From a bacterium (GTDB taxonomy: Bacteria; Vulcanimicrobiota; Vulcanimicrobiia; Vulcanimicrobiales; SCRA01): a stretch of DNA of 64,000 bases. Position numbers and translations under genes: made by a program. Numbering within the stretch: the first letter of the stretch is position 1; every line of letters begins with the position of its first letter. Of this stretch, positions 47,212 to 54,590 are shown piece by piece. Under the pieces are notes generated by a model. That model saw nothing but the letters and a program-made list of their open reading frames with translations, was not told the DNA's origin and did no database searches. The stretch spans positions 30,652-94,651 of the forward strand of contig SCRA01000086.1 of assembly GCA_004297985.1 (NCBI GenBank). The letters run 5' to 3'.

Positions 47212-47643
47212 ATGTCGAGCCGCACCTTTGTCCTTCGTCAGGAGGACGCCCACCACGAGTGGTTTATCGTTGACGCCGCGGGACAGCGCCTTGGCCTGCT
47301 TGCCACGCGCATCGCTCAGGTGCTCAGCGGGAAGCACAAGGCGACCTATACGCCGCATACCGATGACGGCGATAACGTCGTGGTGATCAACGCCGAGAAG
47401 ATCGAGCTCTCCGGCGCGAAGTGGCAGCAGAAGGTCTACCGCAGGCACTCGGGCTACCCGGGCGGCCTCCACGAGGAGACGGCGCAGGAAGTCCACGACA
47501 AGCACCCCGAGCGCTTGATCGAGCATGCGGTGCGCGGTATGCTGGCGCCGAACAAGTTGCGCGCCGTGCGCTTGAACCGCTTGAAGGTCTACGCGGGCCC
47601 GGCGCATCCGCACAGCGGCCAGAACCCGCAGCCGCTAGCATAA
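47212..47643 (+). CDS. rplM: Ribosomal protein L13 (uL13)
   Basis: Large-subunit protein L13, 143 residues, normal length. Diagnostic blocks are EWFIVDAAGQRLGLLATRIA, LSGKHKATYTPHTDDGD, YRRHSGYPGG and the C-terminal RLKVYAGPAHPHSGQNPQ. It forms the conserved rplM-rpsI pair with an 18-base gap, driven by the strong promoter at 47112-47141. Confidence 0.98.
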   Translation: MSSRTFVLRQEDAHHEWFIVDAAGQRLGLLATRIAQVLSGKHKATYTPHTDDGDNVVVINAEKIELSGAKWQQKVYRRHSGYPGGLHEETAQEVHDKHPERLIEHAVRGMLAPNKLRAVRLNRLKVYAGPAHPHSGQNPQPLA

Positions 47644-47661
47644 CGGCAGTTAAGAGGAATC

Positions 47662-48051
47662 ATGTCGGAGTACTATCAGGGCACGGGACGTCGCAAAGAG
47701 TCGGTCGCGCGCGTGCGCCTCTTCCTCGGTCAGGGGCAGATCGTCGTCAACAACAAGCCGATCGAGAGTTATTTTCCGCGCGAGACGCTGCGTCAGATCG
47801 TGAACCAGCCCCTCGAGGCCACGCAGAGCATCGGCCGCTTCGATATCAAGGTGATTGCCGAAGGCGGCGGGGTCGCGGGCCAGGCCGGCGCCGTTCGTCA
47901 CGGAATCGCTCGCGCGCTGGTGTCGATGGACGAGACCTTGCGCCCGGTGCTCCGCCGTGCCGGCCTTCTCACACGCGATCCGCGCGAGAAGGAATCGAAG
48001 AAGTACGGCCGCAAGCGCGCCCGCAAGCGCTTCCAGTTCTCGAAGCGTTAA
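47662..48051 (+). CDS. rpsI: Ribosomal protein S9 (uS9)
   Basis: Small-subunit protein S9, 129 residues. It begins [19 protein letters not shown] and ends [16 protein letters not shown]. The basic tail reaches the P-site tRNA, and the C-terminal SKR typical of S9 is intact. AGAGGAA precedes the ATG. It is followed by a strong terminator. Confidence 0.98.
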   Translation: MSEYYQGTGRRKESVARVRLFLGQGQIVVNNKPIESYFPRETLRQIVNQPLEATQSIGRFDIKVIAEGGGVAGQAGAVRHGIARALVSMDETLRPVLRRAGLLTRDPREKESKKYGRKRARKRFQFSKR

Positions 48052-48069
48052 CGCCAAGAGCGAGACGTC

Positions 48070-48103
48070 GAAGGGGCACCCGTTCGGGTGCCCCTTCTTC
48101 TTG
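48070..48103 (+). terminator. Rho-independent terminator of rplM-rpsI
   Basis: A perfect 12-bp stem (48070-48081 with 48086-48097; GAAGGGGCACCC and its complement) with a GTTC loop is followed by TTCTTG. It lies 18 bases after the rpsI stop. Confidence 0.9.
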
Positions 48104-48146
48104 CGTGCCCGGCCGGGCGCTCTCGACCGCCCTCGTCGTTCCTTCG

Positions 48147-49757
48147 TTACCGTTGGTTCTCGGGCGGGATGTCGTAGACGGTGACGAGGTCGTCGCGCCC
48201 CTTGATTTTCGCCGTCATCCGCTCGCCTTCGAAGCGTGACTGCGCAAGGCGATAGGTGGTCTCGTCGCAGAGAATGTGGTGCGCCGGTGCCGCAGCCTGG
48301 AGGCGCGAGGCCAAGTTGACGGCATCGCCGATCACCGTGTACTCCATGCGCCTGGAGGAGCCGATGTTGCCCGCCACCACCTCACCCGTGGCGACGCCCA
48401 CGCTGATCTCCAGCGGCACGGTGAAGGAGCCGTCGAGCTGCGAAACCAGGCGCTGCAGCGCGACCGCCGTCTCCAGCGCGCGCTTGGCGTCATCGGGGCG
48501 GACGCGCGGCGGACCGAAGATCGCCATGACGCCGTCGCCGTAGAACTTGTCCAGCAGGCCGTCGTGATCGAAGACGGCGCCCACCGCGCGGTCGAGGTAG
48601 GTGTTGAGCAGCTCGACCACGCGCTCCGGCTCCATCTGCGTGGAGAGGTGCGTGAAGCCGCGAATATCGGCGAAGAGCATCGTGGCCATGCAGCGCTCGC
48701 CGCCTAGCTGGACTCCCTCCGGGTCGTGAACGAGTGCCTGCACGACGTGCGGCGCCAAGTAACGCGTGAAGGTCTCCTCCACTCGCCGCGAGCGCTGAAG
48801 TTGTTCGGCGTGAGCCATCTCGAGGGCGCGCTGTTCGGTGCGGTCGGCCACTAACAATGCCAAGCCCGTGGAATCCCCGGAAGGCCCCGTCAGCGGGGCG
48901 GCGGTGAGCTGGAGGATCAGCGCGCCGCGCATCGGGTGGCGGCCCGTTGCCTCGAAAGCGGTGCGCTGGTTGCCGCCGGCCCCGAATGTCTCCAAGAGGC
49001 GGCCGATGCCGGGAATCAACGCCTCGAGGACCCGCCACTCCTTGCCCAGCATGGCGTCGGCCGAGACGCCGAACGTCCGCTCCGCGGCGCGGTTGAAGGT
49101 GGTGAGATGCCTCGATTCGTCGAGCGTTACCACACCGCTGGCGATCGACTCCAGGATGTTGGCCTGTAGGTCGCGCAGCGCCGTGATCTCCTGCAGTTGA
49201 GCTCGTTGGCGCTCGTAGAGCCGCGCGTTCTCGATCGCCATCGCCGCTTGGTTGGTAAAGCTCTGTAAGAGCGCAGGGTCGCGGCGGTTGAAGAGTCCGG
49301 GTAGGACGCGCGAGTCGAGGTAGACCACGCCCACGATGTGCGAGCGGACCTTGAGCGGGACGCAGACGATGGAGCGAATGTGCAGTGAGACGATGGAGTG
49401 CTGGGCGTTGAAGCGCGGGTCGCTCTGCGCGTCGGTGGTGATCACCGGCTGCCCGGTTGCGACGACGCGCTCGACGATCGAGCGGCTGACGCGCAGGTCC
49501 TCGTCGCGCTCTACTTGGTCGTGCTCCAAGTTGTGCGCGACCGCCAGCTCGAGCTTCTCCTGGCCTTCGTCGGCAAGCATCAGGAAGCCGCGCTCGGCTG
49601 CCATCACTTCGACGGCGAGGTTGAGGACCGAACGCAGAATCTCGTTGAGATCCAGCGAGGCGACGATGGCCTCGCTCACGCGTGCCAGCGTCTCGGCTCG
49701 CTTGCGCTCTAACTCGTAAAGCGAGCGCAGCTCCTCGAGCGTGTCGCCGTGTTCCAT
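48147..49757 (-). CDS. GAF-PAS-class III nucleotide cyclase
   Basis: A 536-residue cytosolic signalling enzyme. An N-terminal helix precedes a GAF domain (about 35-185; AAERGFLMLADEGQEKLELA ... VCVPLKVRSHIVGVVYLDSR). A PAS domain follows (about 205-320; ILESIASGVVTLDE). The class III adenylate/guanylate cyclase domain comes last: MLFADIRGFTHLS with metal Asp, KFYGDGVMAIFG with the second Asp, and GDAVNLASRLQ. The product is probably cAMP, but selectivity residues were not resolved. It is divergent from the flagellar-type operon with a 64-base gap, so both may share regulation. Confidence 0.92.
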   Translation of the reverse strand: MEHGDTLEELRSLYELERKRAETLARVSEAIVASLDLNEILRSVLNLAVEVMAAERGFLMLADEGQEKLELAVAHNLEHDQVERDEDLRVSRSIVERVVATGQPVITTDAQSDPRFNAQHSIVSLHIRSIVCVPLKVRSHIVGVVYLDSRVLPGLFNRRDPALLQSFTNQAAMAIENARLYERQRAQLQEITALRDLQANILESIASGVVTLDESRHLTTFNRAAERTFGVSADAMLGKEWRVLEALIPGIGRLLETFGAGGNQRTAFEATGRHPMRGALILQLTAAPLTGPSGDSTGLALLVADRTEQRALEMAHAEQLQRSRRVEETFTRYLAPHVVQALVHDPEGVQLGGERCMATMLFADIRGFTHLSTQMEPERVVELLNTYLDRAVGAVFDHDGLLDKFYGDGVMAIFGPPRVRPDDAKRALETAVALQRLVSQLDGSFTVPLEISVGVATGEVVAGNIGSSRRMEYTVIGDAVNLASRLQAAAPAHHILCDETTYRLAQSRFEGERMTAKIKGRDDLVTVYDIPPENQR

Positions 49758-49821
49758 GGGTGCGGGCGTTCGGCAATCCCCAGGACATCCCTCGGCAACG
49801 CCGAGCGGTTACCATCGCGCC

Positions 49822-50040
49822 ATGGATTGCATTGGGTCACCTATCTTGCTTGCCGCTGCGCAGTCCGCGTCGGCGAGCCGCAGCGACCTCGCGCGCGAGG
49901 TCGTGGCTGCCAACGTTCCCGGCGGCGGCTCGCGCGACGCCGCCCTGGCGGGGCTGGCGCAGAACGCGCTCTTCGAACAGGCGATTCTCGCTGCCATCCG
50001 CGCGCGCCTGGGCGAGGCGAAGGTGGCGGTGCGTCCGTGA
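49822..50040 (+). CDS. Short FlgB-like rod protein
   Basis: A 72-residue protein at the head of the flagellar-type operon. Its N-terminal half resembles the FlgB/FlgC helix (LAAAQSASASRSDLAREVVA, then NVPGG in place of NTPGY). Its C-terminal half (ALAGLAQNALFEQAILAAIR) resembles the FlgB end. The roughly 60-residue middle of normal FlgB is missing. The stop overlaps the FlgC-like GTG (GTGA). Position before flgC-fliE supports the assignment; the sequence alone would be weak. It may be a minimal rod or inner-rod subunit. Confidence 0.6.
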   Translation: MDCIGSPILLAAAQSASASRSDLAREVVAANVPGGGSRDAALAGLAQNALFEQAILAAIRARLGEAKVAVRP

Positions 50041-50438
50041 GCGAGTTCGATCTCTTTCGCCTGGCTGGAAGCGGTATGGATGCCCAGCGCGTCGCCCTCG
50101 ATGTTGCCGCCGAGAACATCGCCGGCGCCGACGCCTGGACGCACCGCGGGGTCTACCGGCGCAGAGTCGCCGAGCTCTCGCTCGACGATCGCTTCGGCGG
50201 CTTGGTTCGGGCACACGTGCGCGAATCGGCGGAGCCCGTGCGCTGGCGCTACGATCCCGGCAATCCGCGTGCCGAACGTGCGGGGGCCCACCGCGGGTTC
50301 GTCGCGCTCTCCCCCGTCGATACCGTGGCCGAGATGGTGGCACTGCTGGGCGCCGAGCGCGGCTACGAAGCGGATGCCGCCGTGCTCGATGTCGTCAAGT
50401 CGGGGATCACGCACGCGTTGGAAGTAGAACGGCAATGA
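50037..50438 (+). CDS. flgC: Flagellar rod protein FlgC-like
   Basis: A 133-residue rod protein matching FlgC in length and layout. The N-terminal helix is DLFRLAGSGMDAQRVALDVA, followed by AENIAGADAW (the family's ANNxANxxT position) and HRGVYRRRV. The C-terminal helix VDTVAEMVALLGAERGYEAD corresponds to the NVVEEMVNMISASRAYEAN region. GTG start overlaps the FlgB-like stop, and the stop overlaps the FliE ATG. It would form the proximal rod across the periplasm. Confidence 0.85.
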   Translation: MSEFDLFRLAGSGMDAQRVALDVAAENIAGADAWTHRGVYRRRVAELSLDDRFGGLVRAHVRESAEPVRWRYDPGNPRAERAGAHRGFVALSPVDTVAEMVALLGAERGYEADAAVLDVVKSGITHALEVERQ

Positions 50439-50749
50439 GGAGCGAGCCTCTCGTACCGGATGTAGCGGTGCCGGCCGGAGCCGCTCCCTCCGCGGTGGCC
50501 TCGTCGCCGCTCGACGCTCAAAGCGACGGTGGCGACGCGTTCTCCGCGGCGATCGCGCGTGCCGCCGCGGGACTCGGCGGAAGCCTGCGGCACGCCGACG
50601 CGGCGGAACGTGCCGTGGCTGCGGGTACCGGCTCGATCCAGCGTGCGGCGATCGCGCGTGCTGAAGCCGACGCGGAAGTAGCCGTCGCCGCCGCGATCGT
50701 CGACCACGCCGCGCGCGCTCTGAACGCCGTGGCGCAGATGCAGGTCTAG
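50435..50749 (+). CDS. fliE: MS ring-rod junction protein FliE-like
   Basis: A 104-residue protein in the fliE position between flgC and fliF. A low-complexity Ala/Pro/Ser N-terminus is followed by an Ala-rich helical C-terminus (FSAAIARAAAGLGGSL ... AIVDHAARALNAVAQMQV) like the FliE C-terminal helix. It links the FliF ring to the rod and helps assemble the export gate. It starts in an ATGA overlap with flgC. Similarity is low-complexity, so position carries much of the weight. Confidence 0.75.
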   Translation: MRSEPLVPDVAVPAGAAPSAVASSPLDAQSDGGDAFSAAIARAAAGLGGSLRHADAAERAVAAGTGSIQRAAIARAEADAEVAVAAAIVDHAARALNAVAQMQV

Positions 50750-50763
50750 GAGCCCAGCGGACG

Positions 50764-52239
50764 ATGATGCCCGTGCGTGCTGCGTTGGCGGCTGCCCTCG
50801 CCTCGTGGAGCAGACTCCCCCTGCGCCTGCGAGCGGTGGCGGCCGTTCTCTGCGCCCTGGCGCTCGCGGTGGCGATCGTCTCCGCGCTCACCCTGCGCGA
50901 CACGAGTCAGCCGCTCTTCGCCGCGCCGCTGCACCCCGCGCAACTTGCCGAGGTTGGCGATCGCCTGGCTAGTTGGGGCATTCCGTTTCGCGCCACCGCC
51001 GACGGGGTCGTGGTGCCGCGCGCGCTGCGCCGTAGCACGCTGCTGAGGCTGTCGTTGGCCGGCATTCCCCACCGGCCGTTGCCGTCCAGCCTCGAGACGC
51101 TCGCCGACGCCGGCCCGCTCACCCCGGACCGCGTGCTCGAGGTACGCCAGCGCGCCGGGCTCGAAGGAGAGGTCGCACAGGCGCTGCGCACGCTCGAAGG
51201 TGTAGCCGATGCACGGGTGATCATCGCGCCGGGCCACGAGGGAACGTTCGTCGACGAGGCGGCGACGCCGACGACGGCCAGCGTGCGCATCTCACCACAC
51301 GAGGGAGTCTCGCTCGACGCCTCGCGCGTGCGTGCCGTGCGTGCCTTCGTGGCCGCCGCCGTACCGGGCCTCGCCCCCGATCACGTCCAGGTGCTCGACG
51401 ATCGCGGAGCCGCCTTCGGCGATGCGGCGGCGAGCATCGACGAGGGCACGCTGCAAGCACAGATGCAGAGCGCCCTCGACCAGGTGGAGGGAGTCGGGGT
51501 CACGCTCGTCCGCGTGCGTGTCGTGCGCGATGACGATGCGCGCGAGGTCGTGCTTCGCCGCGTCGTTCCCGCAGGGGGAGCACTGCGCAGCGAGAGCGCG
51601 CAAGAGGAGTATCGAAACGCAGGAGGCGCCTACCACACGGGGCGCAGTGCCGTCGAAGGCGGGAGCGACGAGCGCGAAGAGCATGCCCATCTCCCCGCAG
51701 GGCGCCTCCGGCGCATCTCCGTCGCCGTCTTCGTCGATCGCACGCGCGCCGGCGATCTCTCGAAGATTCGCGAGCTCGTCGAAGCGGCAGCCGCCGTCGA
51801 TCCACGCCGCGGAGACGAGGTCCGCGTGGAGGCTCTCGACTTCGCGCACACCGCTCCCGCCGCGCCGCGTTCCCCGTTACCGATGCTGCTGGCGACTCTG
51901 CTGCCGGCGCTGCTCGTCGGCGCGTCGCTGGTGGCTGCGGCGTGGATAGCGCGCCCGCTAGCCAGCGGGGCGCTCGAAGCGCTGCGCGGCATCTCGCTGC
52001 GACGGGCCGTGGAGCGCACGCCGCCGCCGCTGGCCGAGGCGCGGCGCCTGCGTGCCGCTCTCGACGTCGAGCCGCCTCATGCGGCAGCCGCCGTGATCTC
52101 GGCGCTGCCGGCGTCGACGGCCGTCGCCGTGCTCGATCTCTACCCCGCGGAGGAACGCGAGCGGATCGTGCGCCGAATGGCTACCGCCCGCGCCGACGCC
52201 ATCCCGTCGCTGGAGAGCATCCTTGGCAAGCATTCGTAA
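50764..52239 (+). CDS. fliF: MS-ring protein FliF with C-terminal FliG-middle-domain-like segment
   Basis: Inner-membrane ring protein of 491 residues. Transmembrane helix 1 is at about 20-42. Ring-building domains (residues about 55-350) include LADAGPLTPDRVLEVRQRAG, the segment EGVADARVIIAPGH, and VSLDASRVRAVRAFVAAAVPGL. Transmembrane helix 2 is at about 376-402. After it the last 60 residues (EPPHAAAAVISALPASTAVA, VLDLYPAEERERIVRRMAT) resemble the EHPQ-motif helices of FliG's middle domain rather than a normal FliF tail. No separate fliG follows. The next gene overlaps the 3' end by 17 bases. Confidence 0.88.
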   Translation: MMPVRAALAAALASWSRLPLRLRAVAAVLCALALAVAIVSALTLRDTSQPLFAAPLHPAQLAEVGDRLASWGIPFRATADGVVVPRALRRSTLLRLSLAGIPHRPLPSSLETLADAGPLTPDRVLEVRQRAGLEGEVAQALRTLEGVADARVIIAPGHEGTFVDEAATPTTASVRISPHEGVSLDASRVRAVRAFVAAAVPGLAPDHVQVLDDRGAAFGDAAASIDEGTLQAQMQSALDQVEGVGVTLVRVRVVRDDDAREVVLRRVVPAGGALRSESAQEEYRNAGGAYHTGRSAVEGGSDEREEHAHLPAGRLRRISVAVFVDRTRAGDLSKIRELVEAAAAVDPRRGDEVRVEALDFAHTAPAAPRSPLPMLLATLLPALLVGASLVAAAWIARPLASGALEALRGISLRRAVERTPPPLAEARRLRAALDVEPPHAAAAVISALPASTAVAVLDLYPAEERERIVRRMATARADAIPSLESILGKHS

Positions 52240-52753
52240 CGGCCTAGCTGTGCGCCCCGTGCAACTCGACGACGGAGCGGAGTTCCGGCGCTACGTTCGC
52301 GCAATCCCTTTGCCGCCGCCCTCACCGCCCGCGCAGACGCGCGAGCCGGTCGTGCCGGCGATGGCGTCCTCCGAGGAGCGAGACGTGCTTGGCGAGTCGC
52401 TGCGATTTCGCGCCGCCTTGAGCGAGGCATTCGAACGCGAGTTGGCGGATCTCTTCGGCGATCTCGCGGTACGCGTTGTGGCGCGCGAGCTGCGTCTGGC
52501 ACCCGTCGAGCTCGCCGCCATCGCGCGCGCCGTGCTCGCACACCGTGGGGAGAGCGAGCCGATCGCGCTGCGCGCGGCTCCCGAGGACGGCGAACGCCTG
52601 CGCGCTTTGGCGCAAGAGCACAACGTGGCGCTCTGCTTGGATGAGCGCTTGTGTGCCGGCGATGTCGTCGTCGAACTGCGCTGCGGTGCGCTCGAAAGCA
52701 CGCTGGCGACACGGATCGACGAGGTCCTCGCGGCGCACGGCGGCGCGGCATGA
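52223..52753 (+). CDS. FliH-like export ATPase regulator
   Basis: A 176-residue protein between fliF and fliI, the normal place of fliH. A variable Pro-rich N-terminus precedes a helix (SLRFRAALSEAFERELADLF) and a C-terminal domain (LAPVELAAIARAVLAHRGES ... LCAGDVVVELRCGALESTLATRID). That domain resembles the FliH/SctL C-terminal fold, including the GDVVVELxxGxLxxxLxxRxxxL pattern. It would tether and regulate FliI at the C-ring. The central coiled coil is short. It overlaps both neighbours. Confidence 0.72.
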   Translation: MASIRNGLAVRPVQLDDGAEFRRYVRAIPLPPPSPPAQTREPVVPAMASSEERDVLGESLRFRAALSEAFERELADLFGDLAVRVVARELRLAPVELAAIARAVLAHRGESEPIALRAAPEDGERLRALAQEHNVALCLDERLCAGDVVVELRCGALESTLATRIDEVLAAHGGAA

Positions 52754-54027
52754 CGCCGCGCGCACGGGGGCGCATCATAGCCGCCGGTGTTGGGGCCTAC
52801 GAGGCGGAGCTGCCCGCGGCGACCGTAGGATCGGGAGTCGAGGTGGCGGCCGGTAGCGGTATGCGCGAAGGCGTCGTAACGGCCGTGCGCGGCGGCATCG
52901 CGCGCATCGCCCCACTCGATGCCGCCGAAGGCGTGCGCGTCGGTGATGGCGTCACGGTGGGCGGGTATCCGCCCAGCGTCGCGCTCGGTATGGCGGCACT
53001 CGGCCGCGCCGTCGATGCACGTGGCACCCCGATCGACGGCGGCCCCAGCATCGGGGGGCGCCGGCTTACGCTGGATGCGCCTGCTCCTGCGCCGGTGCCG
53101 CGCGATGCCGTGACGCGGCCGTGCTGGACGGGCGTGCGCGCAATCGACGCGCTCGCCACGCTCGCACGCGGCCAGCGCGTCGGCATCTTCGGCGGCGCGG
53201 GGGTGGGAAAGTCGACGTTGCTGCAGGGCATCGTGCGCCACGCGCGTGCCGACGCGTTGGTCGTGGCGCTGATCGGCGAGCGCGGGCGCGAGGTCGCAGG
53301 CTGGCTCGACGCCCTCGGCGTCTCCCGCGCGCGCACGACGGTGGTCTGCGCCACCGCTGATCAGCCGCCTGCTCTGCGCGCCCGCGCCCCGCTGGCGGCG
53401 ATGGCTCAAGCAGAATACCTCCGTGGACACGGGCTTCATGTGGTGTTGATCGTGGACTCATTGGCGCGCTACTGCGCCGCGCTGCGCGAGATGGCCGCCG
53501 CGAACGGAGAGACGACTGCGCTGCGCGGCTATCCTCCGTCGGCCTTTGCGGCGTTGGGGCGCCTCCTCGAGCGCGCGGGCTGCGAGGGGACGGGAGCCGT
53601 CACGGCGATCTGCAGCGTGTTGGTTGAGGGCGACGACGACCGCGAGCCCGTGGCCGATGCGGCGCGCGCCCTGCTCGACGGCCACCTCGTCCTCTCCCGG
53701 CGGATCGCCGATGCGGGGCGCTTTCCGGCCCTGAATCCCCTGGCCTCGTGCAGCCGTCTCTTTGGGGCTGTGGCCGAGAGAGGCCACGCGGCGGATGCAG
53801 CCACCGTGCGCCGCGCGCTGGCGGCGCTGGAGGCGTCTGCCGATCTGCGCGCCGTGGGCGCCTATCGTCCGGGGAGCGACTCGGTCCTCGATGCCGCCAT
53901 CGGTGCCGAGCAGGCGATCGAAGCCTTCCTGCGCCAGGGTGGGGAGGCGAGCCAGCCGGGCGAGACGCTTGCAAGGCTGGCTCAACTCGCCGCCCGACTC
54001 TGCCGAATCGAAGAGGGAGTATCGTGA
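52750..54027 (+). CDS. fliI: Flagellar/type III export ATPase FliI
   Basis: Hexameric ATPase related to F1-beta that unfolds substrates and feeds the export gate; 425 residues. Walker A is GGAGVGKST (residues 148-156), Walker B is HVVLIVDSLAR, and the LRGYPPSAFAALGRLLERAG motif is diagnostic for FliI/SctN. GERGREVAGWLD carries the catalytic Glu region. ATG at 52750 overlaps the FliH-like stop. Its GTGA junction with the transglycosylase gene keeps the operon continuous. The sequence alone does not separate flagellar from injectisome ATPases with certainty. Confidence 0.95.
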   Translation: MTPRARGRIIAAGVGAYEAELPAATVGSGVEVAAGSGMREGVVTAVRGGIARIAPLDAAEGVRVGDGVTVGGYPPSVALGMAALGRAVDARGTPIDGGPSIGGRRLTLDAPAPAPVPRDAVTRPCWTGVRAIDALATLARGQRVGIFGGAGVGKSTLLQGIVRHARADALVVALIGERGREVAGWLDALGVSRARTTVVCATADQPPALRARAPLAAMAQAEYLRGHGLHVVLIVDSLARYCAALREMAAANGETTALRGYPPSAFAALGRLLERAGCEGTGAVTAICSVLVEGDDDREPVADAARALLDGHLVLSRRIADAGRFPALNPLASCSRLFGAVAERGHAADAATVRRALAALEASADLRAVGAYRPGSDSVLDAAIGAEQAIEAFLRQGGEASQPGETLARLAQLAARLCRIEEGVS

Positions 54028-54590
54028 ACATCTTCACCGACTTGAGCTCGTGCCTGAGCCGCATCGCTCAGATCGCGGGGACCCCGGATGCGCCCCCCGC
54101 GCCCGCGCCGGCACGCCCCGGCGGCAATGCGCCGTCGTTTGCCGACGTGCTGCGCCAGACGTTGGGTGGCAGCGGCGGGGCGTTCTACCCTGCGGACCGC
54201 TCGGCCTACCATGGAATGGTCGAATCCAGCGCAGCGCGCTGGAGTGTCGATCCGGCCCTGGTGAATGCGGTGATCGCCAACGAGTCGGGCTTCGATCCGC
54301 GGGCCACCTCGCGCGTCGGTGCGATGGGGCTGATGCAGCTCATGCCCGCCACGGCGGCTGGCCTCGGCGTCGGCGACCCCTACGATCCGGCACAGAACAT
54401 CGCGGGGGGCGTCCGCTACCTCCGCGGCCTCCTCGATCGCTTCGATGGTAATGTTCCGCTGGCCGTGGCCGCCTACAATGCAGGCCCGGGTGCGGTGGAG
54501 AAGTATGCCGGAGTCCCACCGTACCAGGAGACGCAGCGGTATGTGGCGGCCGTGCTGGACTCCTACCGGCGCTATCGAGGCGCCCCGTAG
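54024..54590 (+). CDS. Lytic transglycosylase (SLT domain)
   Basis: A 188-residue peptidoglycan-cleaving protein with a short variable N-terminus and a C-terminal SLT domain (about 70-185). The catalytic Glu87 is in VIANESGFDP, followed by GAMGLMQLMPATA, the NIAGGVRYLRGLLDRF helix and AVAAYNAGPGAV. No signal peptide is visible. This is compatible with export through the apparatus itself, like FlgJ-type or SctV-associated lytic enzymes. The GTG overlaps the fliI stop. It probably opens the cell wall for the rod. Confidence 0.92.
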   Translation: MNIFTDLSSCLSRIAQIAGTPDAPPAPAPARPGGNAPSFADVLRQTLGGSGGAFYPADRSAYHGMVESSAARWSVDPALVNAVIANESGFDPRATSRVGAMGLMQLMPATAAGLGVGDPYDPAQNIAGGVRYLRGLLDRFDGNVPLAVAAYNAGPGAVEKYAGVPPYQETQRYVAAVLDSYRRYRGAP

